DNA from: Hymenobacter montanus
Lineage (GTDB): Bacteria; Bacteroidota; Bacteroidia; Cytophagales; Hymenobacteraceae
Reading direction: 5' to 3'
NCBI RefSeq assembly: GCF_014699115.1
Contig: NZ_JACXAD010000013.1
Coordinates: 1 to 64,000, forward strand
Length of the DNA: 64,000 bases
Part shown: positions 26,807 through 37,589 of the stretch, in pieces
How positions within the stretch are numbered: the first letter of the stretch is position 1
Layout of the letters: each line of letters begins with the position of its first letter
Notes under the pieces: generated by a model
What the model saw: only the letters and a program-made list of their open reading frames with translations
The model's database searches: none
Told to the model about the DNA's origin: nothing
Made by a program: the position numbers and the translations under genes

Positions 26807-26847
26807 TTCGAGCAAGCGGTGATGATTGACCAGCGGCTCGTTCCGGC

Positions 26848-28533
26848 TTAGCGCACCAGGAGCTGTGTGGCGGCGGTTTGGCCGTTGCCCAGCCGGGCCC
26901 GCAAGTGATACAGGCCCGGCACCAGCCCCCCCAGCCCAAGCTCAACGGCTCCGGCCACCGCGGGCAACACTTGCGTGCGCACCCTGCGGCCCAGCCCGTC
27001 GGTGATGGTCAGCTCGCCGCCCCCGGGGGGCAGCACCAGCGTGGCCCGCTCCGAGGCTGGGTTCGGGTAAGCCGTCAGCGTCAGGCTCGCTCCCGGTGTG
27101 CGGGCGGCCGTGAGCACCCCTCCGCTGTTCAGCTTTGCTTCAAACGTAGTAATATTGCCATCTATTTCGCCAGCAGAATTTAGGGATCCAAATGATATAG
27201 TGCCCGGCCCTTCACCCAGCAGGTAAGCATTGCCAGACGCATCAGTGGCAATACACTCGAAGGTGCATGTACCGTCGGGCAAGGTCCCAGTAAAGGTAGC
27301 CGCGCCCGCCCACCGAACCGTGCCTCGCCCATTATAGCGGGCCACGAAGGCACTCTCCTTACTGGCCGACGGCAAGGTCGTGCCATCCAACGTGAGCGCG
27401 CCCTGATAGTTGCCAATCGCATAGAGGCCGCCTCGGCCATCGTACGCTACATCTTTTACGCTGTAAAGTCCCGAAACACTGGGGGTAATTTCCCTGGACC
27501 AGAGGGGGGAACCGTCGGCGCCATAGCAAGCCAAGTACGCCACTCCTTGGAAGCTAACCCCTACCAACCTACTATTGATAAAGCCGCCCACGGCCACCAC
27601 CCCAGCCGCGTCAACGGCAATCGTCTCCCCAGCATCGCTGTTGGCCGTACCAGCCCGTTGCGCCCACACAAAGCTGCCCTGCGGGTCAACCTTGGCCACA
27701 TATAAGTCTTGGTCGGTGGCGTTCGCCGCGTTCAGCGTTACCGCGCCGAAGGTGGCCGAGCCGGTGAAGCTACCCGTCAGGTACGTGTTGCCCGACGCGT
27801 CGGCCGCTAAATCATTACTGAAATCATTGTCTGTTCCCCCCGCCTTACGGGCCCAGAGGACGCTCCCGCTTGGTGAGAATTTGCAGAGGAAAATGTCATA
27901 AGCGACACGACTCGTCACAAGCTGGTTCGCGGCCTCGCCGCCAAAACGAATGGCTCCCGTAAAGCCGCCGGAAGCATACACGTTGCCCGCCGCGTCCGTT
28001 GTGAGATGGTTTAAAAAGCAGTTACCTCGGTCTGCCTGTGGAGCCTCTTCGACTTTTCCCCACAGTCCTTCCCCCTGTGGAGTCAGCTTTACCACAAATC
28101 CCCTAAGCCCACCAGGGGCCGTGAGTGTCAGAGAGCCAAAGGAAATAGTACCATTAAAATTACCACCTACATACAGGTTGCCAGTGGCATCTACCGCCAG
28201 CGCCCAGGGAAGACTGTTCTCGTACTGGCGGAGCCAAGCCAGCGAACCATCGGCGTTAAGTTTACCCAGATAGGAGTTAAAGGTAAATATCCCCGTCGTG
28301 AGGGTGGTTCTGCCAAAAGTAAAGCTCCCCTCGAACGTTCCGTAGAAAAACCGGCTGCCATCGGGTGCTACAGCGATACTTTGACCTTGACTCCGTGAGT
28401 TGGTCGTACTAGTGGCCCGCCGCACGGACGCCCAGGTCGGATCTTGGGCTTGCCCCTGAAAACTGCTTATGCTCAATGTTGCCACCAGGGCAAAAAAGGC
28501 CATCCAGGGACGAAAGAGTACACTAACGCGCAT
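26848..28533 (-). CDS. T9SS-exported SBBP-type beta-propeller protein 3
   Basis: 561 residues from the ATG at 28533 (signal peptide MRVSVLFRPWMAFFALVATL ... GQAQ). Seven propeller motifs (APDGSRFFYG, DATGNLYVGG, DAAGNVYASG, DASGNTYLTG, DAAGVVAVGG, DGRGGLYAIG, DASGNAYLLG) and a type A sorting domain (LTAYPNPASERATLVLPPGG). The 3' domain is almost identical to that of gene 2. Predicted to be exported by Sec then T9SS, with cleavage of the C-terminal domain and surface attachment or release. Confidence 0.85.
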   Translation of the reverse strand: MRVSVLFRPWMAFFALVATLSISSFQGQAQDPTWASVRRATSTTNSRSQGQSIAVAPDGSRFFYGTFEGSFTFGRTTLTTGIFTFNSYLGKLNADGSLAWLRQYENSLPWALAVDATGNLYVGGNFNGTISFGSLTLTAPGGLRGFVVKLTPQGEGLWGKVEEAPQADRGNCFLNHLTTDAAGNVYASGGFTGAIRFGGEAANQLVTSRVAYDIFLCKFSPSGSVLWARKAGGTDNDFSNDLAADASGNTYLTGSFTGSATFGAVTLNAANATDQDLYVAKVDPQGSFVWAQRAGTANSDAGETIAVDAAGVVAVGGFINSRLVGVSFQGVAYLACYGADGSPLWSREITPSVSGLYSVKDVAYDGRGGLYAIGNYQGALTLDGTTLPSASKESAFVARYNGRGTVRWAGAATFTGTLPDGTCTFECIATDASGNAYLLGEGPGTISFGSLNSAGEIDGNITTFEAKLNSGGVLTAARTPGASLTLTAYPNPASERATLVLPPGGGELTITDGLGRRVRTQVLPAVAGAVELGLGGLVPGLYHLRARLGNGQTAATQLLVR

Positions 28534-28560
28534 GAGAAAAGAGGTGAAAATGTTGTAAGA

Positions 28561-28655
28561 GATGATGAAACCAGTGAAAACGTAATGAGAGGCGTACAAT
28601 TACTGAGGCGGGCAGTCTATATTTAAATATTACCAAAATATATTAGAACTTTCAA
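28561..28655 (-). repeat. Shared upstream leader, copy 3
   Basis: Leader of propeller gene 3, closest to copy 2 near the start codon but to copy 1 further upstream (ACGTAATGAGAGGCGTACAA), a mosaic pattern suggesting recombination among copies. Confidence 0.65.
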
Positions 28656-28737
28656 ATAATCTGTCAACGGTCCAACCCTGGCTTAAATCAGCGGTTGTCA
28701 CTGCCGGTAGCCCGGCCTCCCCTGCCTGAATGCGCAG

Positions 28738-28772
28738 AAACAGCCCCCGGCCCAGGGGACAGGAGGCTGTTT
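28738..28772 (-). terminator. Terminator of propeller gene 4
   Basis: AAACAGCC/GGCTGTTT hairpin with an internal GGCCCAGGGGACAGG segment, at the same relative position as the other three. Confidence 0.6.
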
Positions 28773-28808
28773 CAAGCAGCAAGAATCAACCGAAGGCTTG
28801 CTCTGGAT

Positions 28809-30491
28809 TTAGTGCACCAGCAGGGGCGTAGCAGCAGTTTGGCCGTTGCTCAGCCGGGCCCGCAACTGGTACAGGCCCGGCGCCAGCCCCCCCAGCCCAA
28901 GCTCAACGGCTCCGGCCACCGCGGGCAAGGCCTGCGTGCGCACCACACGGCCCAGCCCATCGGTGATGGTCAGCTCGCCCCCCCCCTGGGGCAGCACCAG
29001 CGTGGTCTGCCCCGAAGCCGGGTTCGGGTAAACGGTCAGCGGCAGGGCCGCCCCTGGCGTGCGGGCTGCTGCGAGTACACTTCCGCTGTTCAGTTTCGCC
29101 TCAAACAGAGTAGCATTCGTACTGCCGACAGAGTTTAGCGAGCCAAACGACACATTGCCAACCGCTGCCCCAAGGAGGTAAGCATTACCAGTGGCATCGG
29201 CGTCGATATAGTCAAAACTGCATCCATCGTTGGGCCCGGCCCCCTCGGCGATGCCCGCGCCGGCCCAGCGAGCCGTGCCTTGCCCATTGTAACGGGCCAC
29301 GAAGGCACTCGGCTTGCCTGCCAGCGGCAGGGGCGTACCGCCCAACGTGAGCGCACCCTCATAGTCGCCAATCGCATAGAGGCCACCCCGGCCATCGTAC
29401 GCTACGTCCTTTACGCTGTAAAGACCCGGAATACTAGGGGTAATTTCCCGGGACCAGAGGGGACTCCCATTAGCCCCGTAGCAGGCCAGGTACGCCGCTC
29501 TTTGGAAGCCAGCACCTACCAGCCTACTATTGACGTTGCCGCCCACGGCCACCACCCCAGCCGCGTCGACAGCAACTGCTTCACCAGTATCGTCGTTGGC
29601 CGTACCAGCCCGCTGCGCCCACACCACATTGCCCTGGGGGTCGAACTTGGCCACGTATAGGTCCTGGTCGGTGGCGTTCGCCGCGTTCAGCGTTACCGTG
29701 CCGAACGTGGCCGAGCCGGTGAAGTTACCCGTCAGGTACGTGTTGCCCGACGCGTCGGCCGCTAAATCACGATTATCGTCATTGCCTTCCCCCCCGGCCT
29801 TGCGGGCCCAGAGGACGCTCCCGCTCGGGGAGAACTTGCAGAGGAAAATGTCAAAAACAGCATTATTCGTCGTCATTAGCTGGTTCGCGGCCTCGCTGCC
29901 AAAACGCATGGTTCCGCTAAAGTTGCCGGAAGCGTACACGTTGCCTGCCGCGTCCGTTATCAAACTGCTCAAGAAACAGTCGCCTCGGGCTGCCTGTGGG
30001 GCCTCTTCGACTTTTCCCCACAGCCCTTCCCCCTGTGGAGTCAGCTTGGCCACGAATGCTCTAAGCCCACCGGGGCCCGTGAGGGTCAGAGAGCCAAAGG
30101 AAATAGTGCCACCAAGATTACCACCTACATACAGGTTGCCCGTGGCATCGACCGCCAGCTTCCAGGGAAGACCGCCACTATACTGGCGGAGCCACGCCAG
30201 CGAACCATCGGGGTTCAGTTTGCCTAAATAAGAGTCAAAGCCAGCACCAACTGCCGTCAGGGTGGTCCCCCCGAAAGTGAAGCTCCCCTGGAACGTTCCG
30301 TGGAAGAACCGGCTGCCATCGGGCGCGACGGCGATGGCATCGCCGTAACTAGCCGTGTTAGTGGTACTGGCGGCCCGCCGGACGGAGGCCCAGGTCGGGT
30401 CCTGGGCCTGGCCCCGAAAACTACTTAAGCTCAACGTTGCCACCAGGGCAAACAAGGCCATCCAAGGGCGAAAGCGTACAGTAATGCGCAT
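28809..30491 (-). CDS. T9SS-exported SBBP-type beta-propeller protein 4
   Basis: 560 residues from the ATG at 30491 (signal peptide MRITVRFRPWMALFALVATL). Same architecture: seven D-x-x-G repeats and a type A sorting domain (LTVYPNPASGQTTLVLPQGG), ending in LLVH rather than LLVR. It is the first gene of the array in the direction of transcription. Its leader (30492-30600) differs from the other three and contains an A/T-rich stretch, so it may have its own promoter. The protein-level variation lies mainly between the repeat motifs. Confidence 0.85.
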   Translation of the reverse strand: MRITVRFRPWMALFALVATLSLSSFRGQAQDPTWASVRRAASTTNTASYGDAIAVAPDGSRFFHGTFQGSFTFGGTTLTAVGAGFDSYLGKLNPDGSLAWLRQYSGGLPWKLAVDATGNLYVGGNLGGTISFGSLTLTGPGGLRAFVAKLTPQGEGLWGKVEEAPQAARGDCFLSSLITDAAGNVYASGNFSGTMRFGSEAANQLMTTNNAVFDIFLCKFSPSGSVLWARKAGGEGNDDNRDLAADASGNTYLTGNFTGSATFGTVTLNAANATDQDLYVAKFDPQGNVVWAQRAGTANDDTGEAVAVDAAGVVAVGGNVNSRLVGAGFQRAAYLACYGANGSPLWSREITPSIPGLYSVKDVAYDGRGGLYAIGDYEGALTLGGTPLPLAGKPSAFVARYNGQGTARWAGAGIAEGAGPNDGCSFDYIDADATGNAYLLGAAVGNVSFGSLNSVGSTNATLFEAKLNSGSVLAAARTPGAALPLTVYPNPASGQTTLVLPQGGGELTITDGLGRVVRTQALPAVAGAVELGLGGLAPGLYQLRARLSNGQTAATPLLVH

Positions 30492-31117
30492 AAGAGAGGG
30501 AAAAATAAAAAAAGAGAAACTACAAGACCTTGACCGGTAGGATAGCCCGTAGGTTGCGTTGTAATAATATTTTTTTGGCTTATTTAGAAGTATCCATCGC
30601 GGTACCAACTTCGAACCCCTGCCTTGCGCTTATCCATATTCCCAGCTAGTGCCAGTCGCTCAGCCCTAACTGCCCAGATTCGCTCACTCCACGGCTTACT
30701 AAGAGGACCAGCTGCTCTACCCTAACTTTTCCGCAGCTCATGAGAACCCAAGTGTGCTGACGGCAAGTGTCAGGTCGGCCATTAAATCGTCGACAACCTC
30801 AATGGCAGGTGAGCAGCCTCCGACTGGCTATTGACGCCGTGGCTCACCGCGGTGGAAACAGACAGTTAAAACATGATGACACGAAGGAGGTTGCCCAGTT
30901 CGGTGTTCATTAGGCTAATCAGCAAACCAGCCCCTTTTACTACCTGTTGCAGGCCCCGAAGCCCGGCAGACCCGCAGTTTCGCTGCACTTACTCCGGGGG
31001 CGAATCAGAAGCAGACCGCGGCCGGAGCAACGGACGCGCCCGCCGCCCTAAATTGCCGCACTTCTCGCCCTTATCACCTGCTCACCAACGCTCCAACCAC
31101 GGGTTGGAAGTACTACT
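30492..31117. other. Intergenic region between divergent genes
   Basis: 626 bp separating propeller gene 4 (leftward) from comM (rightward). The left 120 bp is AT-rich and presumably holds the promoter of gene 4. Short open frames exist on the plus strand but have no protein-like composition. No repeat or RNA gene seen. Confidence 0.5.
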
Positions 31118-32653
31118 ATGCTCACCAAAACTTTCGGTTCGGCCGTCCAGGGCGTCAACGCCTACACCATAATCATCGAAGTGGTGGTGTCGGCCGGAAC
31201 AGGTTTCAACGTGGTGGGCCTGCCCGATAACGCCATCAAGGAAAGCCAGCAGCGCATTGAGGCCGCCCTGAAGTTCCGCGGCTACCGCATGCCGCGCACC
31301 AAAACCGTCGTCAACATGGCCCCGGCCGACATTCGCAAGGAAGGTGCTGCTTACGATTTGCCGATTGCCCTGGGAATCCTACACGCCTCGCAGCAGCTCC
31401 AAACTGAGCGGCTGCCCGAGTACCTCATCATGGGCGAAATGGCGCTCGACGGCGAGCTCCGACCAATTAAAGGGGTTCTGCCCATTGCCATTCAGGCGCG
31501 CAAGGAGGGCTTCAAGGGCATCCTGCTGCCCCGGGCAAATGCGGCGGAAGCCGCCATCGTCAACAACCTGGACGTGATTCCGGTCGGGAGTATGCAGGAG
31601 GCCATCGACTTCTTTGAGGGCCGGGTCGATATCAAGCCAACCACCGTCGACACCCGCGACTTATTCCAACATTCGGTGAATAAGTACACCGCGGATTTTG
31701 CCGACGTGCAGGGCCAGGAAAACATCAAGCGGGCCCTGGAAATTGCGGCGGCGGGTGGCCACAACGTTATTATGATCGGTCCGCCCGGCGCGGGCAAGAC
31801 CATGCTGGCCAAGCGCCTGCCCAGCATCCTGCCGCCGCTGAGCATGCAGGAAGCGCTGGAGACAACCAAGATTCATTCGGTGGCGGGTAAGCTGGGCGGC
31901 GGGGGCCTGCTAAGCACGCGACCTTTTCGGGCGCCGCACCACACCATCTCGGACGTAGCACTGGTTGGCGGCGGGAGCAATCCGCAGCCGGGCGAGATTT
32001 CGCTGGCCCACAACGGAGTGCTGTTTTTGGATGAGCTGCCCGAATTTAAGCGCACCGTGCTGGAGGTGATGCGCCAGCCGCTGGAAGAGCGCCGCGTAAC
32101 CATCGCCCGGGCCAAGCTCAGCATTGAGTTTCCGGCCAACTTCATGCTCATCGCCAGCATGAACCCCTGCCCGTGCGGCTACTACAACCACCCCGAGAAA
32201 GAATGCGTGTGCGGCCCCGGCGTGGTGCAGAAGTACCTGAACAAGGTCTCGGGCCCCTTGCTCGACCGTATCGACCTGCACGTGGAGGTGACACCCGTCA
32301 CCTTCGACCAAATGACGGAATCGCGCAAGGCCGAAACCAGCGCCAACATTCAATGCCGCGTCGAGAAGGCTCGTCAGGTGCAGGAAGCCCGGTTTAAGGA
32401 CTATGCCGACATCCACTCCAATGCCATGATGCCGCCACAAATGGTCAAGGACCTCTGCCAAATCAGCGAGGCGGGACGCCTGCTGCTCAAAACGGCGATG
32501 GAGCGCCTGGGTCTCTCGGCCCGCGCTTACGACCGCATTTTGAAGGTCGCCCGCACCATTGCCGACCTGGCCGGCACCGACGATATTCAGATTCAGCATC
32601 TGGCCGAAGCCATTCAGTACCGCAGCCTGGACCGGGAAGGGTGGGCCGGCTAG
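31118..32653 (+). CDS. comM: YifB/ComM family Mg-chelatase-like AAA+ ATPase
   Basis: 511 residues. N-terminal ChlI-like domain (LTKTFGSAVQGVNAYTI; VVGLPDNAIKESQQRIEAAL), Walker A GPPGAGKTMLAKRLP, Walker B with LFLDELPEF, and the Cys-containing MNPCPCGYY segment that is distinctive of this family. ComM is a hexameric helicase that promotes branch migration when natural-transformation DNA integrates; that role is known in Gammaproteobacteria and is inferred here. Full length, cytoplasmic. Confidence 0.93.
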   Translation: MLTKTFGSAVQGVNAYTIIIEVVVSAGTGFNVVGLPDNAIKESQQRIEAALKFRGYRMPRTKTVVNMAPADIRKEGAAYDLPIALGILHASQQLQTERLPEYLIMGEMALDGELRPIKGVLPIAIQARKEGFKGILLPRANAAEAAIVNNLDVIPVGSMQEAIDFFEGRVDIKPTTVDTRDLFQHSVNKYTADFADVQGQENIKRALEIAAAGGHNVIMIGPPGAGKTMLAKRLPSILPPLSMQEALETTKIHSVAGKLGGGGLLSTRPFRAPHHTISDVALVGGGSNPQPGEISLAHNGVLFLDELPEFKRTVLEVMRQPLEERRVTIARAKLSIEFPANFMLIASMNPCPCGYYNHPEKECVCGPGVVQKYLNKVSGPLLDRIDLHVEVTPVTFDQMTESRKAETSANIQCRVEKARQVQEARFKDYADIHSNAMMPPQMVKDLCQISEAGRLLLKTAMERLGLSARAYDRILKVARTIADLAGTDDIQIQHLAEAIQYRSLDREGWAG

Positions 32654-32687
32654 CCTGCGATGCCGACGAGATAGTGGAGTGGTGTGC

Positions 32688-32695
32688 TACTTTTG
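32688..32695 (+). promoter_or_regulatory. Possible -7 element for pyrD
   Basis: TACTTTTG fits TAnnTTTG, but no TTG lies at the proper distance upstream. If used, it would give a leader of about 110 nt before the pyrD ATG. Confidence 0.35.
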
Positions 32696-32810
32696 ATTGG
32701 CCCCAACACTGTTAGATCGCGCTGCTGGACTCGCACGACTACTTTCGGCCGGTGTTGGCGGCTATTTCCGCAGTAAGTTAATGCCGGATGCGGCCGGGCA
32801 GAATACTAGC

Positions 32811-33848
<1,038 letters not shown>

Positions 33849-34602
33849 TCCCCTTCGCGCTTACCCGACGGTGCCACCACGCGATAATGGGAGACCCCAG
33901 CAGGGTGGGCCATAAGAAGTTGTACGGAAACGAAATAAAGTGCAGGCTAGTGACTGAAAACGCCGACACGGCGGCGATGTACGAAGCCATGAAACCCGAA
34001 ATGTGGTTCAGGAGCCATTGGTTTTTAGTCCAGCGCCCAGCGTTGGCGTAGCCGCGCAACTGCCGGGCCGCCGTCGTGGCGCCCAGCACCCCAAATACGC
34101 CCACCGGGATGTTGCGCACCACTACGCCGTAGCCCACGGTGCCCAGAAACACCACCAAGCCCAGCCCCGCTACCGCCCAATCGAACGGGACCACTTTCGC
34201 CTCCCAGGCCAGATGCTTGAGGTAAAGCGAACGGTAGCCGAAGCAGGCCATGTACAAGCTAAAAATAGCCGTGAGCAGCAAGAATAGGCTGTGAATGTGC
34301 CCGGCACCCAGCAGCGCCGTAGTACCAGCTACGGTCATGGCCCAGAAAAATATCCTGCCCCAAGTACGGTGCGCCCCGCCGCCTTTGCGCACGGCGAGGG
34401 CTACAGGAGCCACGAAAAAACCAATAAACCCGGCCGTCATGTGCAGGTAGCGGTTTGCTTGGAAAAAAGTTTCCATAGGAAGAAGCGTGAGGGATAATCG
34501 ACTGCGGCCGAAAGATGGCAGGCTTTTACCATCAACCCGTTAACAAAGCATCCCAACCGTCAGATTTAGCCTCTGAAACTTGTTATCATCCGGCTGGAGC
34601 GC

Positions 34603-35742
34603 CTACAGCTTGGCTCCAACCTTGAACTCTATCACGTCGGCCGCGCCCCGGTGAATTTTTAAATCAACGGCGCCGAACAGGAAATTGGTGAAGTGGTACT
34701 TCAAGCCTAACCGCTCGTAATAAGCCGTGCTCGATTTGTAGGGTGCATACACGTAAAAGCCAAAATGTGACACGAATGCCAGTTGCCCGAACAGTAACTC
34801 GTGGCCGACAAAAACGCCGGCTTTTTTCACATCGGGCTGCTTAATACCAGCGCGGGTGGTGTCGGCGAGTTGGGCTTTGAGGCTGCGGTCGTAGAACCCC
34901 TCAACTCCCGCAAGCAGGTTGGACTTGCGGTTGACGCGGCGGCCTACGGCCGCCGTGACCGAGTTAACCAGGTATTTCTGGCGGTCGCTCGGGTTACGCT
35001 GCTTGAAACCCACGCTTGTGCTGACGTTGAAAAAAGTTTGACCGACCTCCATCGGGGCCGGGGCGTTGGCGTTGACTTGGGCAAATGACCGCAGTTCATG
35101 GTAGTTGAGCCCCAGTACCACCGAGGGCAGGTTTACCCCGAAGTTGGGCTTGGTAGTAGCGCCATTGGAATAGTGGTTCAACCCGAGGCCTACCAACAGG
35201 CCTACGTGCGGCGTGAGAGCGTAATCGTACTCAAAACGCAGTTGCAAGGTCGCGTTCAGAGCCGAGCTGGCAATGGTATTCTTGTGGTTGGTATCCTGGT
35301 TATAGGGATTGCTGAGGTACGCCAGGCCCGCCCCCATGCGGAGGCTGAAATCGTGCCGTGGCCCCCGCGAAAACGGTTTACTGATGTAGGGGCTGGCCGA
35401 GACCGCGTAGCCCAGCACGGGGTTGTGGAAATCGTAGTACGTGAGCGCCAGGCCCAATTTCGGGAACTTATACCAGCCGTGCCAGGGCGCCGAGCCAGTG
35501 GTTTGACGTTGGAGGTTTATTTCAAGGCCCGTGGGGTGTGACGTTACCAAATGCCGGATGGCAGTGGTATGAGCCATAATGATGCTGCCCTGCCAGTAGG
35601 CCCCTACTATGAGCGGCGCAGGCGGTGCGGGAGAAGAAATTTTTATCGAATCAGCCTGCGCTTTTGCTGAGTGCGCGGCTAAAGTCAGCATCAGGGCCGG
35701 TAAGCTGCTTACGACCAGCCGTGATAGTAGCCGTGGGCTCAT
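34603..35742 (-). CDS. Acyloxyacyl hydrolase / PagL-like lipid A deacylase
   Basis: 379 residues with signal peptide (MSPRLLSRLVVSSLPALMLT ... AKAQA) and a beta-rich body typical of outer-membrane barrels. The motif GLGLNHYSNGATTKPNFGVN carries the His-x-Ser arrangement of PagL-family lipid A 3-O-deacylases, followed by Asn and Gly conserved in that family. It would remove an acyl chain from lipid A in the outer membrane, changing envelope properties. It is longer than PagL because of a C-terminal extra region (about 230-379), as usual in Bacteroidota members. Confidence 0.75.
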   Translation of the reverse strand: MSPRLLSRLVVSSLPALMLTLAAHSAKAQADSIKISSPAPPAPLIVGAYWQGSIIMAHTTAIRHLVTSHPTGLEINLQRQTTGSAPWHGWYKFPKLGLALTYYDFHNPVLGYAVSASPYISKPFSRGPRHDFSLRMGAGLAYLSNPYNQDTNHKNTIASSALNATLQLRFEYDYALTPHVGLLVGLGLNHYSNGATTKPNFGVNLPSVVLGLNYHELRSFAQVNANAPAPMEVGQTFFNVSTSVGFKQRNPSDRQKYLVNSVTAAVGRRVNRKSNLLAGVEGFYDRSLKAQLADTTRAGIKQPDVKKAGVFVGHELLFGQLAFVSHFGFYVYAPYKSSTAYYERLGLKYHFTNFLFGAVDLKIHRGAADVIEFKVGAKL

Positions 35743-36063
35743 AATTAAAGCTCAGGAATAGTAACAAAATCGTGGCTTAACAGGGGAGTCAACAGCGTGT
35801 TGCTTGTAGGCTTTTTCATTTTTTCAGTAACCTCCTCGCCCGGAAAGCCGATATAAGGCTCCTTAGTTAGAGAGGTGCATTTCAACTAAAAATTCCCTTT
35901 GAGTTCATTGGTTTTCACCCTTGATTCTTGCCCTAACGAACAAGATAATTCTTTGCTTGCACAGGTTGGCAGGCACTGCTCGCGAGCCGTAGAAAGCCTT
36001 CTGACGCTTACTACTCACTAACTGCTCATTCCTTTCCTTTCCACTTGTTTTTCTTAATGTACC
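35743..36063. other. Divergent intergenic region
   Basis: 321 bp between the deacylase and the first small barrel gene. AT-rich near both ends, without a strong consensus promoter or any gene. Confidence 0.5.
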
Positions 36064-36813
36064 ATGAAAAAGATTGCAGTATTAGCGCTGTCGCTCGTGA
36101 GCGTATCAGCTGTGAAAGCACAAGATACTGGTGGTTTCCGTATCGGTGTGAAAGCTGGAGCCACTTATTCCAACATCTCCGGCAAAAACGTTTCGCAAAT
36201 TACTGGCCCTAACTACGATACTAGCCTAGACTCTTACAAGCTGGGCTACAATGCCGGCGTCGGCCTAAGCATCCCGCTTAGCGCCGACGGGGTGTTTGCG
36301 TTTGCCCCGGAGCTGCTATATAACCGCAAAGGCTATCAAATCGAGTCCAAGCAGACCAGTGGCTTGGCCAGTGGAGTTGAATCCGTTAAAAGCAAGCAAA
36401 CACGTGTGCTTCATTATCTCGACGTACCCCTGCTGGCTAAAATGAACGTGGGCGGGCTATTCTTTGAGTTGGGCCCGCAGGTGAGTTACCTGTTTGGATC
36501 GAAGACCAAGCGGGAAACCACCACAAAGTATCTCAACGGCGATAAGACCGAAGTAAAAGATGACGACGGCTTCCTCGACTACAGCGGCATTAAACGGGGC
36601 CCGGCCGACAAATCGGACTTGGCTCAGTTCGACATCGCCGGGGTAGCCGGTGTCGGTTACATGACTGACGGCGGCCTCAGCGTGAATCTGCGCTATGCCC
36701 GCGGCTTCAATTCCTTGCTTGACACGAAAGGGGTTCCGAACGACAAAGAGCCCAAGGCTTTTAATAACGCTTTCACCCTGCAAGTAGGATACCTGCTGCC
36801 ACTCGGCAAGTAA
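36064..36813 (+). CDS. Outer-membrane beta-barrel (porin family) protein A
   Basis: 249 residues: signal peptide (MKKIAVLALSLVSVSAVKAQ), then about eight amphipathic strands typical of the OMP_b-brl_2 / PorT-like family, with FRIGVKAGATYSNISG at the start, the FAPELLYNRKGYQ and YLDVPLLAKMNVGG signatures in the middle, and a C-terminal FTLQVGYLLPLGK. These small barrels are ubiquitous in Bacteroidota and mostly uncharacterised. First of a run of five such genes and a fragment. Own hairpin terminator follows. Confidence 0.8.
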   Translation: MKKIAVLALSLVSVSAVKAQDTGGFRIGVKAGATYSNISGKNVSQITGPNYDTSLDSYKLGYNAGVGLSIPLSADGVFAFAPELLYNRKGYQIESKQTSGLASGVESVKSKQTRVLHYLDVPLLAKMNVGGLFFELGPQVSYLFGSKTKRETTTKYLNGDKTEVKDDDGFLDYSGIKRGPADKSDLAQFDIAGVAGVGYMTDGGLSVNLRYARGFNSLLDTKGVPNDKEPKAFNNAFTLQVGYLLPLGK

Positions 36814-36847
36814 GCGCTCACGGCTAATTATATTATCCCAATTATCC

Positions 36848-36892
36848 CAAACGACAAAACTGCGGCCTTTCGGTCGTCAGCTTTGTCGTTTG
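36848..36892 (+). terminator. Hairpin after barrel gene A
   Basis: CAAACGACAAA/TTTGTCGTTTG stem with an inner GGCC-TTTCGGTC region, 35 bp after the stop. There is no strong T-run. Confidence 0.55.
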
Positions 36893-37589
36893 AGGGGACG
36901 GGTGTGGTAAGCATCCACCCAGCATAACTGGTTATGGATAAGCCGTAAATCAATGCTTTGAGGCGGCCTCCTCACAAAGGCATCGGAGGCCAGTAGCCTG
37001 GCAAGTGGCTTCTTAAGTAGTTAACCAGCAGTAATTATTCAACAAAGCGGGAGAGATGCTTCGATAAGCTCAGCTGGAAGTTCTTTTTCGTACGCTTACT
37101 TAGGCACAAGTGCTTAACAACGACGAGGGCTGCGTAGAGCCTCAACAGCACGGTAGAAGATGAGCGCGCCTAGCGCGATGTAGCATCTGATTTTACTCAG
37201 TTTAAAGTGCGCTCCTGCGCCTGAGTGGTCATTTCCACTCACCGATTTAGCATTACGCCGGCACAATAGCATGTGACCCAGCACCCAAACCCGTAGCACT
37301 GTTTGAACTTCAACCCACGCTTTTATTTGGAAAGCACTTGAGACGAGCAACAAAGCAAGTAAGTAGCTTATACAAAAGCAGATACAGGCTGAATAACATA
37401 TGAAAATATTAAAAAAAACTATTGCTTTTTCACCTAACTGTTGAATCTCATCTAGTGTTAATTGAAAATTATTTTTGGTTTTCGAGCAACCTCTCTACGC
37501 AAATAAACGCTATAAACCTGCTTTCTGGAACACATTGCAGTTCTGGAAAAAGCTACCCTGATATTTTTATCATTTTGCCTTCTTTTCCA
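36893..37589. other. Long intergenic region with AT-rich right half
   Basis: About 700 bp without a credible gene. From about 37360 the composition becomes strongly A/T-rich up to the start of barrel gene B, presumably its promoter region. A minus-strand open frame at 37114-37353 has no protein-like features. Confidence 0.5.

Noticed and set aside
22940..30491. Possible recombinase-driven shufflon or phase-variable inverted array
   Set aside because: All four genes face the same way, each has its own start and no recombinase or inverted site is visible in the window; only ordinary recombination among direct repeats is supported.
30873..31172. Small plus-strand frame before comM
   Set aside because: Overlaps the start of comM in another frame, Arg/Pro/Ser-rich shadow composition.
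37114..37353. Minus-strand frame of 79 codons in the long spacer before barrel gene B
   Set aside because: No start context, no family-like pattern, isolated in intergenic DNA.
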